NCBI GenBank assembly: GCA_937967755.1
Contig: CALBTA010000710.1
Location: 1 to 6,088 of the forward strand
From: an uncultured Planctomycetaceae bacterium
Lineage (GTDB): Bacteria > Planctomycetota > Planctomycetia > Pirellulales > Pirellulaceae
Length of the DNA stretch: 6,088 nucleotides
Direction: 5' to 3'
Part shown: positions 1 to 5,338 of the stretch, one piece after another
Layout: each line of letters opens with the position of its first letter
Position numbering within the stretch: the first letter of the stretch is position 1
Notes under the pieces: generated by a model
The model's input: the letters and a program-made list of their open reading frames with translations, nothing else
What the model was told of the DNA's origin: nothing
Database searches by the model: none
Position numbers and translations under genes: made by a program

Positions 1-6
1 CCCAAC

Positions 7-2217
7 ATGTACCGCGCCACCACGCTTCTGCTGTGCCTTGTCGTGATCGCGTTGGGCGGCTTCGCTATCCAGCAAGCCAACGCCTGCTTCGTTCGTTCGC
101 CGCAGCCGGTGCAAGTCTGGCTCGACCATGTCAACGTCGAGATCACCGATCAGGTGGCGGTCAAAACGTACAACTGCACCTTCCGCAACCCCAACCCCCG
201 GGCGGTCGTCGGCGGAGAGTGCTACATGGAACTGGAACCGGGTGCCCGGGTCTCGAACATGAGCGTGGTCGTTGATGGCAAGGAATCGAAGGCCGAGATT
301 CTGACCGTCGAGAAGGCCAATCAGGTCTTCACCGAAATCGTCACCGAAGGTGGCTCGCCGGCGCTGCTGGAGTACTACGGCAACCAACTGATCCGCACGA
401 AAATCCCGAAGATCGCCCCCGGCGGCACCGTCACCGTGAAGCTGCGGTACACGATGGTGCTCGACAAAAAGTCGGACCTGGTCCGCCTGCAAATGCTGAA
501 CACCAACCCCAAGGCTGAAATGCAAACGCTCAAGTCGGCCAGCGTTCGCGTCGCAATCAAATCGACCGAGCCGATCAAGAATGTCTACTCGCCTTCGCAC
601 GCCATCGACATCGTCGAAGAACCAGAGTGGGACGTCGTGGTCAAATGGTCCGAGGAAAATTACCAGCCGACCCACCCGTTCATCCTGTACTATCAATTGG
701 CTGAGGAAAAAGTCGGCGCGACGCTGCTGGCCCATCGCGAACCGGCCGAAGATGGTCACTTCATGTTGCTCCTCAGCCCGACCATCGGCGGCGGCAGTGA
801 CGAAGGCATGACCGAGGACGACGTGCTGCCCAAGGATGTCGTCTTCTGCGTTGATACTTCCGGGTCGATGATCAAAGGCAATAAGATGGAGCAGGCCCGC
901 GCGGCGCTGGTCCACTGCCTGAACCAACTGCGCGAAGGCGATCGTTTCAACATCGTCGATTTCGGCACAGGCGTCAGGGCGTTTCACGATGAAGAATTGG
1001 TCGAACTGACCGAAGATGCCCGCACCCGCGCGCTGAACTACGTGAAGAAACTGTACCCGCGCGGCGGCACGTCGATGGACGAGGCCCTGGCGACGTCGTT
1101 GAAATTGTTCGACGAAGGCGACCGCTTGAAGATGATCTTGTTCGCCACCGACGGCCTGCCGACGGTCGGCGAGCGCTCGCCCGATGCGATTCTGAAGAAT
1201 ATGCAACAGCGCAACGACAAGAACGTGCGGCTGTTCGTCTTCGGCGAAGGGACAGATGTTGATACCAAGCTGCTCGACCTGCTGGCCGCCAAGCATCGCG
1301 GTGAGGCCGAATATGTGTTGCCTGAGGAAGACATCACCAAGAAGATCAGCAAGTTCTTCACCCGCGTCGGCTCCCCGGTGATGACCGACGTACAGATTTT
1401 CTTTGAAGGGGTCGAAACCCGCGACGTGCTGCCGCGAACCGTGCCCGACTTGTACCGCGGCGAGCAGATCGTGGTCTACGGCCGTTACGAAGGGGGCGGG
1501 GCGAAGACCGTGCGAGTTCGCGGTCGGGCCGGCGGAGAGTACAAAACGTTCACCTACCAGTTGGAATTTCCCAGCGAAGCGACCGATGACCGCAACGCGT
1601 TCGTGCCACGGTTGTGGGCGGGAGAGATGGTTGATTTTCTGCTCGACGAAATCCGCGCCTCGGGCAAGGAAGATTCCGAACTGGTCGATGAAGTCACCCG
1701 GCTGGCCAAGCGTTACGGCATCGTCACGCCCTATACCAGCTTCCTGATGGTCGAAGACGTTTGCAACCAGCCGCTCGCCCAGCAGATTCAGCAGTTCAAA
1801 GGCCGGATGAACGCCGAGGGTCAACTGCTTGGCAAGTCGTACGGCCGGATCGCCGTTGACAACGCCTGGCAGCAAAAGCGGAACAAGGACAACCGCAAGG
1901 CCAGCGGCAACGCGGCGGCGTTGTACGGGCAAGTTGCCGACGCCCTCAAGCAGGAAGGCCGGCAGATCAGCGGCGGGCAGAACGGGCTGGCGGCGGTGCG
2001 CTATGTCGGCAACCGCACGTTCTACAACGCCAGCGGCCGCTGGTACGACAGCAAGTACGACGACACCCAATCGTCGAAAGTGCAGAACGTGAAAGTCGGC
2101 AGCGAACAGTTCGTCGACATGCTCAAGCAAGCACCCTCGCTCGCCAAATACATGTCCCAAGGCGACGTTGTCGTCGAACACCAAGGTAACTGGTACCGCT
2201 TCGAACCGGCTTCGTAG
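7..2217 (+). CDS. Exported VIT and von Willebrand factor A domain protein
   Basis: The predicted protein has 736 residues. Residues 1-26 form a signal peptide: a short basic start, a hydrophobic core (about 6-21) and an Ala-Asn-Ala cleavage site before Cys27. The -3 position is Ala rather than the Leu of a good lipobox, so signal peptidase I is likelier than lipoprotein processing. Residues about 33-155 match a VIT domain (inter-alpha-trypsin type), including the 'FRNPNP' strand and 'ALLEYYGNQL'. A vWA domain follows (about 276-450) with a complete MIDAS: DTSGS at 283-287, Thr355 in GGTS and Asp382 in TDG. The 'RLAKRYGIVTPYTSFLMVED' segment (565-584) is typical after the vWA domain in VIT-vWA proteins. 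The tail (about 610-736) has 'RYVGNRTFY' (665-673) and 'WYDS' (679-682). The family is thought to mediate metal-dependent protein binding outside the cytoplasm, and the ligand is unknown. The ATG at 7 is chosen because the signal peptide begins there; too little upstream sequence is present to judge a ribosome site or an operon partner. Confidence 0.93.
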   Translation: MYRATTLLLCLVVIALGGFAIQQANACFVRSPQPVQVWLDHVNVEITDQVAVKTYNCTFRNPNPRAVVGGECYMELEPGARVSNMSVVVDGKESKAEILTVEKANQVFTEIVTEGGSPALLEYYGNQLIRTKIPKIAPGGTVTVKLRYTMVLDKKSDLVRLQMLNTNPKAEMQTLKSASVRVAIKSTEPIKNVYSPSHAIDIVEEPEWDVVVKWSEENYQPTHPFILYYQLAEEKVGATLLAHREPAEDGHFMLLLSPTIGGGSDEGMTEDDVLPKDVVFCVDTSGSMIKGNKMEQARAALVHCLNQLREGDRFNIVDFGTGVRAFHDEELVELTEDARTRALNYVKKLYPRGGTSMDEALATSLKLFDEGDRLKMILFATDGLPTVGERSPDAILKNMQQRNDKNVRLFVFGEGTDVDTKLLDLLAAKHRGEAEYVLPEEDITKKISKFFTRVGSPVMTDVQIFFEGVETRDVLPRTVPDLYRGEQIVVYGRYEGGGAKTVRVRGRAGGEYKTFTYQLEFPSEATDDRNAFVPRLWAGEMVDFLLDEIRASGKEDSELVDEVTRLAKRYGIVTPYTSFLMVEDVCNQPLAQQIQQFKGRMNAEGQLLGKSYGRIAVDNAWQQKRNKDNRKASGNAAALYGQVADALKQEGRQISGGQNGLAAVRYVGNRTFYNASGRWYDSKYDDTQSSKVQNVKVGSEQFVDMLKQAPSLAKYMSQGDVVVEHQGNWYRFEPAS

Positions 2218-2333
2218 CCACCGTCGAAAGTAGATCGGCGGTCCCCGACGATCTGAACTGCGGATAGCTTGCCAATTCTCTGCCAAGTGAGTACCAGATA
2301 GAATGTTCTACTCAAGGGGAGAGCAATGGATGC

Positions 2334-2906
2334 TTGAATCGCTGTTCCGGTAGTCACGGAGTGCCGACCTACTTTGTAGCCACCCTCGCCAGACGGTGGA
2401 CAATCCAAGTGAAGCCAGCATCAACCGATACGGCGACATGGTTCGTGCTCGATATTTGGCGCACTCTATTTGCGGCAGGCATGTTCCTTGTCGCCGTCAC
2501 GTTCGTCTACTCGTCGATTTTTCCCTTGAACCCGGAGTATCCGACCCCTAGATTCGTCGGCATCATCGCGGCGCTATTTGCGGTGTTTTCTCTTCGGACG
2601 ATCGTTCAGGGGGGATGCACACTGGACTCTAGGTCAAAGACTTTGACACGTTGGTGGGGACCGCTGCTGCCAGTTCGCGCCGCGCGAGTACCATTTCGGG
2701 ATCTCGAAGCGATTTCTATTGCAGGCGGAGCGACGAGCAAGATTGACGGCGGTACGTGGTTTCAAGTGTTTGCTAAAACGAGTTCCAGAACTCTACTGGT
2801 CCGAACAAACAGAAACCGTGAAGTATCCGTCCGTTTTGCCACAGCGCTCGCGGATGAGGTAGGCTTGCCGTTGACGGACCTCACGGAACGAGCATCTGCT
2901 GGATAA
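2334..2906 (+). CDS. Small membrane protein with two N-terminal helices and a possible PH-like domain
   Basis: I do not recognise a named family. From the TTG at 2334 the product is 190 residues. It shows two hydrophobic stretches (about 45-64 and 74-90), separated by a short Pro-rich loop, then a soluble part of about 100 residues beginning 'CTLDSRSKTLTRWWGPLLP'. That alternation of short strands, 'VPFRDLEAISI' and a final helix ending 'LADEVGLPLTDL' resembles bacterial PH-like (bPH) domains attached to membrane anchors; this is inference. Start choice: AAGGGGAGAG at 2314-2323 lies 10 nt before this TTG, but ATGs at 2326 and 2330 fit it too and hit stops after 3 and 7 codons. GTG at 2409, after GGTGGA, would give a tidier 165-residue protein starting just before the first helix. 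Codon use includes AGA, AGG and CTA and is less GC-biased than in the flanking genes. The spacing of 116 bp to the VIT-vWA gene and a TAGAAT box at 2299-2304 suggest, weakly, its own promoter. Confidence 0.68.
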   Translation: MNRCSGSHGVPTYFVATLARRWTIQVKPASTDTATWFVLDIWRTLFAAGMFLVAVTFVYSSIFPLNPEYPTPRFVGIIAALFAVFSLRTIVQGGCTLDSRSKTLTRWWGPLLPVRAARVPFRDLEAISIAGGATSKIDGGTWFQVFAKTSSRTLLVRTNRNREVSVRFATALADEVGLPLTDLTERASAG

Positions 2907-3061
2907 CCAATTCTGTAGGGGTTTCGCCGATCTGGAACCCGTCGACATGGAACTTGCCTAAACGGGCGGACATTAGCTCGCCGCGAAGGCTTTGTATCGC
3001 ACCCCACTTCCCCGATCTCCCTTCTCCTGAGCGTCGATTCGCGAACCTGCGCTATGTGAAC

Positions 3062-3097
3062 CGCTCGGCTTTGCCTCAGAGCGAAAAGGTTTTTCGC
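3062..3097. repeat. Two overlapping hairpins flanking the palindromic element
   Basis: CGCTC (3062-3066) followed by GGC-ttt-GCC (3067-3075) and GAGCG (3079-3083) folds into an 8-bp stem with a 3-nt bulge. Overlapping its end, GCGAAAA (3081-3087) and TTTTCGC (3091-3097) form a perfect 7-bp stem with a 3-nt loop. The second hairpin shares its right arm with the left arm of the 3090-3155 palindrome, so the two structures are alternatives. Neither has the GC-rich stem plus T-run of an intrinsic terminator. Confidence 0.5.
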
Positions 3098-3155
3098 CAC
3101 CCGCCAGCGCATCAGCGTGCCGCGTAAGGCACTCCCATCGCCTGCTGGCGAAAAA
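3090..3155. repeat. REP/MITE-like palindromic element
   Basis: TTTTTCGCC (3090-3098) is the exact reverse complement of GGCGAAAAA (3147-3155), bounding a 66-bp unit. Inside, CGCCAGC (3102-3108) pairs perfectly with GCTGGCG (3144-3150), and GTGCC (3117-3121) pairs with GGCAC (3128-3132) around a 6-nt loop. Nested palindromes of this size in a spacer are characteristic of REP or miniature inverted-repeat elements. Whether other copies exist in the genome cannot be seen here. The A-rich run after 3150 would be a T-run on the minus strand (TTTTTCGCC precedes the stem there rather than follows it), so it does not read as a terminator in that direction. Confidence 0.55.
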
Positions 3156-3195
3156 TAAAACTTTAAGAATCTGCCAAGAAAAGTGTACCACTTGC

Positions 3196-3223
3196 TTGAC
3201 ACGGATCTGGATTTTGATATACT
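3196..3223 (+). promoter_or_regulatory. Sigma-70-type promoter
   Basis: A perfect -35 box TTGACA (3196-3201) is separated by 16 bp from TATACT (3218-3223), which matches the -10 consensus at five of six positions. The spacer is AT-rich close to the -10 box. This is by far the best promoter match in the window. Initiation would be expected near 3230. No conventional gene starts soon after; the first translatable candidate is the mini-ORF at 3304, and the next large gene begins about 550 nt downstream. Confidence 0.55.
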
Positions 3224-3303
3224 ATACGCATGTATTGTACCTTAAACTGGCATCTTACCTGGGCAGATCTTTCTGAGATCGGCCACTGAACGCGCGGAGG
3301 CTC

Positions 3304-3411
3304 ATGATGTGCTGCATGAAACTTGTGAATAGCAACGGCCCGGTCTCGGAGAGACACGGCCTGCACGCGGGAACGTTCACCACTACCCCCGATTACCCGG
3401 GACTTTGGTGA
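3304..3411 (+). CDS. Possible small protein or leader peptide of 35 residues
   Basis: This is a short open frame starting with tandem ATG codons (3304 and 3307) and ending at TGA 3409-3411. A near-perfect Shine-Dalgarno sequence, GGAGG at 3296-3300, lies 3 nt before the first ATG and 6 nt before the second, making the second the better-spaced start (34 residues). The product starts 'MMCCMKLVNSNG' and ends 'TFTTTPDYPGLW'. It has two adjacent cysteines, no signal peptide and no membrane helix. It sits about 75 nt downstream of the predicted transcription start of the 3196-3223 promoter. Its last codons and stop lie in RNA segments that can pair with each other and with sequence further on. I recognise no family. 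Random short frames are common in GC-rich DNA, so the combination with promoter and ribosome site is the only support. Confidence 0.33.
   Translation: MMCCMKLVNSNGPVSERHGLHAGTFTTTPDYPGLW
3340..3359 (+). other. Bulged hairpin within the possible small-ORF transcript
   Basis: GTCTC (3343-3347) pairs with GAGAC (3351-3355) around a GGA triloop, and CCG (3340-3342) pairs with CGG (3357-3359) with A3356 bulged, giving 8 bp in total. The hairpin lies inside the possible mini-ORF at 3304-3411. It could be structure of a non-coding RNA or a chance fold. Confidence 0.4.
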
Positions 3412-3545
3412 ATCTCGGCCCCGAGCTGGAAGCCCGAATTTTTACGTAAGTGCATGTGCGTTCATTAGTTAACGAAATCGAAGCCGGCCTTCAAAAGCCC
3501 TCGAGATTCACCACCGGCTGCCCCTGGTGGCTGAGACTGGTGAAT
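3376..3545 (+). promoter_or_regulatory. Four complementary segments able to form mutually exclusive stems (attenuator-like)
   Basis: Segment 1 TTCACCA (3376-3382) pairs with segment 2 TGGTGAA (3406-3412). Segment 2 extended, 3406-3417, is the exact 12-bp reverse complement of segment 3, 3502-3513. Segment 3 (3506-3513, ATTCACCA) also pairs over 8 bp with segment 4 TGGTGAAT (3538-3545). The 1:2, 2:3 and 3:4 options exclude one another, as in leader-peptide attenuators, and the mini-ORF stop at 3409 lies in segment 2. Smaller helices add to the fold: CCCG/CGGG (3388-3391/3398-3401) and CTCGG/CCGAG (3414-3418/3421-3425). No T-run follows segment 4, so termination is not shown. Alternatives are a structured small RNA or a degenerate pair of repeated palindromes. 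Confidence 0.4.
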
Positions 3546-3675
3546 GGTGCAAGTGCAAGGGTGGAAGGGTTTCACGAAAAACTGAGCATCATGTAGCAAA
3601 TCCAGTGCTGAATAGGAGTCGAAACTGGCACCGGCCGAATTGCATTGTCGCCGCGGTTTCCCCGGCGAATACCGT

Positions 3676-3705
3676 TTGAATCCGATGCGTTTGCTCTGTT
3701 ACTAT
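3676..3705 (+). promoter_or_regulatory. Weak candidate promoter for the gene at 3781
   Basis: TTGAAT (3676-3681) and TACTAT (3700-3705) are spaced by 18 bp and each match four of six consensus positions. The position would give a leader of about 70 nt for the gene at 3781. The match is modest, and transcription could instead come from the stronger promoter at 3196-3223. Confidence 0.27.
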
Positions 3706-3780
3706 ATGAAGGTGGCGGGCGACGGCTTATCTGCTGAGAGTTTCCATCGACGAATACTATTTCAACTGACGGGGTAATTC

Positions 3781-5331
3781 ATGCCACGGTTCCAATCGAT
3801 GCGGCGCGCCGCGGTGCTGGCGATGGTATTTTGTGCGTCTGCCGCGCTCGCGATTGCCCAAGACAAACTGGCTGTTCCTGATCGGGCGGCGCAGAAAACG
3901 GCCGGGGACCGGATTCGCACGGTCTTCGCGGACGAATACAAATCGACCGACCGAGCCACCAAGGCCAAGCTGGCGAAGCAATTGCTTGAGTTGGCGACGG
4001 GCGAGAAGGACGATGCCGCCAAGTTCACGCTGTACCGCGAAGCGGTGCGGTTAGGCTCGGAAGCAGGCGACGTGGCGACGGCGTTGTCGGCGGTCGACCA
4101 AATGAGCGCGGCGTTCAACATCACGCCTTCGGCCGTGCGGCTATACGCCATTTCGAACCTGACGAAATTGGCGCTGCCCGCCCGCGAAGCCGGCATGGTG
4201 GCCGACGAGTGCCTGGCCCTGGCCACGGCCCTGTCGGCGGAAGACGATTTCAAAGGGGCCGAGCGGGCTGTCGACCTGGGCTTCGCCGCCATCCGCCGCG
4301 CACGCGACAACCAGCGGATGGCCAAGCTGCGCGACATGAAGGACTATATCGAAGGGATCGCCGACGAGTTCAAGACGGTCGCCGCGCATGCCGCCAAGCT
4401 GAAGGAAGATCCGACTGACCCGCAGGCGAACCTGGAGATGGGCAAGTTCCATTGCTTCGTCAAGGGGAACTGGCAAACCGGGCTGCGGCATTTGGCCAAC
4501 GGAGGCGACGAAGCGCTGGAAGTTCTGGCCGCCGACACGCTGGCCGAGCCGGGCGACGCCCCGTCGCAGTTCAAAATCGCCAACGGTTGGTGGAAGCAGG
4601 CGGATAAGTTGGAAGGGGTCGAACGCGACCGCGTGCTGGCCTATGCGGGAACGTATTACGAGAGGGCCATTCCCGGTCTGACCGGGTTGAGCAAGGCGAC
4701 CGCTGTAAAACGCCTGAGCGAAGTACCCGATGTCGCTGGCGGCGCGGTCGTGCAGCGGCAGAAGGATGTCAACCTGCTGGCGCTGATCGACCCCGACAAA
4801 GATTTCAAGCCGAAAGACAAATGGGCCGTCGCCAACGGCGTGCTGCAATGCACGCGCGGCAGTTTCGTGCCGAAGGTCGTATTTCCTTACCAACCGCCGC
4901 AGGAGTACGACATTTCCTTTACCTATTCGCAACCGAGCTTGCGGAACGGCGTGGGCGTGATTCTGCCCAACCCCAACCCTAACGTGAAAGCCTCGTTCGC
5001 GTTCATCGTGGGCGAGTCGAGCGGACGTTCGATCATGTTGAGCAACGACCAAGGAAAATACCGCCAGACGTTTCCCAAAGCCGTGATTCAGGAGAACACC
5101 AAATACACGGTCGTCGTCAAAGTTCGCAAGACCGGCGTCGCGGCGACCATCAACGGCACGCCGGTGGCCAACTTGCAGACTGATTTTTCCGATCTGAAAG
5201 TCAATAGCTGGCGCAAAATTGACGAGTGGCAGAACGCAGCCATCTTCTGCGACGACCCCACGGCTTTTTATCAGGTGCAAATCAAAGAAGTCACCGGCGA
5301 AGGCCCGGTCACGCGGTTTCCCACCGAGTGA
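3781..5331 (+). CDS. Exported helical-repeat protein with C-terminal sandwich-like domain (planctomycete type)
   Basis: The predicted protein has 516 residues. Residues 1-26 form a signal peptide: Arg8-Arg9, a hydrophobic core (10-25) and cleavage after 'ALAIA' before Gln27. Residues about 30-310 are almost entirely helical, with TPR-like amphipathic pairs such as 'AAKFTLYREAVRLGSEAGD' and 'ANLEMGKFHCFVKGNWQTGL' (within about 216-234) and a closing 'YYERAIPGLTGLSKATAVKRL'. This kind of module is widespread in planctomycete secreted proteins. Residues about 330-510, starting 'VNLLALIDPDKDF', look like a beta-sandwich of the LamG/DUF1080 kind: 'PPQEYDISFTY' (372-382), then 'TKYTVVVKVRKTGVAATINGT'. 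Such domains often bind carbohydrate, but no catalytic residues are evident, so a binding or structural role outside the cytoplasm is the cautious reading. ATG 3781 is chosen because it gives the full signal peptide; ACGGGG at 3770-3774 is only a weak ribosome site. Met7 is an alternative start. The gene ends 7 bp from the stop of the convergent kinase gene. Confidence 0.87.
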   Translation: MPRFQSMRRAAVLAMVFCASAALAIAQDKLAVPDRAAQKTAGDRIRTVFADEYKSTDRATKAKLAKQLLELATGEKDDAAKFTLYREAVRLGSEAGDVATALSAVDQMSAAFNITPSAVRLYAISNLTKLALPAREAGMVADECLALATALSAEDDFKGAERAVDLGFAAIRRARDNQRMAKLRDMKDYIEGIADEFKTVAAHAAKLKEDPTDPQANLEMGKFHCFVKGNWQTGLRHLANGGDEALEVLAADTLAEPGDAPSQFKIANGWWKQADKLEGVERDRVLAYAGTYYERAIPGLTGLSKATAVKRLSEVPDVAGGAVVQRQKDVNLLALIDPDKDFKPKDKWAVANGVLQCTRGSFVPKVVFPYQPPQEYDISFTYSQPSLRNGVGVILPNPNPNVKASFAFIVGESSGRSIMLSNDQGKYRQTFPKAVIQENTKYTVVVKVRKTGVAATINGTPVANLQTDFSDLKVNSWRKIDEWQNAAIFCDDPTAFYQVQIKEVTGEGPVTRFPTE

Positions 5332-5338
5332 AGCGCTC

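Larger units (their letters stand above)
2907..3780 (+). other. Long gene-poor spacer with hairpins, a promoter and a possible small locus
   Basis: No conventional gene is evident on either strand over 874 bp. Open frames on the minus strand lack convincing ribosome sites or family resemblance. Just after the previous stop, GGGTT (2919-2923) and AACCC (2936-2940) can pair, but no T-run follows, so a terminator is not supported. From 2941 to 3061 I see nothing recognisable. Palindromic sequence occupies 3062-3155. A strong-looking promoter, a possible mini-ORF and competing stems occupy 3196-3545. From 3546 to 3675 there are only minor structures: a tandem GTGCAA at 3547-3558, a small hairpin at 3561-3575, and CGCCG/CGGCG at 3649-3667. 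The last 100 bases probably hold the promoter and leader of the gene at 3781. Confidence 0.7.

Noticed and set aside
2232..2254. AGATCG/CGATCT inverted repeat after the VIT-vWA gene as a terminator
   Set aside because: The stem is only 6 bp with an 11-nt loop and no T-run follows.
2762..3202. Minus-strand open frame of 146 codons across the end of the membrane-protein gene and the palindromes
   Set aside because: It runs through the palindromic element, lacks a clear ribosome site, and has low-complexity Arg-rich composition typical of antisense reading of GC-rich DNA.
3626..3643. TGGCAC followed by TTGC, resembling a sigma-54 promoter (-24/-12)
   Set aside because: The two boxes are separated by 8 bp instead of 5, putting GG and GC three bases too far apart for sigma-54 recognition.
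3671..3690. GTTTGAATCC, reminiscent of a tRNA T-loop
   Set aside because: The loop lacks the invariant C at position 56, flanking bases do not form the T-stem, and no acceptor or anticodon arm is present.
3230..3780. Group I/II intron, hammerhead ribozyme or transposon-linked omega RNA
   Set aside because: No domain V-like hairpin, intron core, CUGAUGA/GAAA hammerhead motif or associated reverse transcriptase, IscB or TnpB gene is visible.
4141..5280. Long open frame on the minus strand opposite the helical-repeat gene
   Set aside because: It is a shadow: the plus-strand frame has a signal peptide, stop context and family-like domains, whereas the minus translation shows no recognisable domain.
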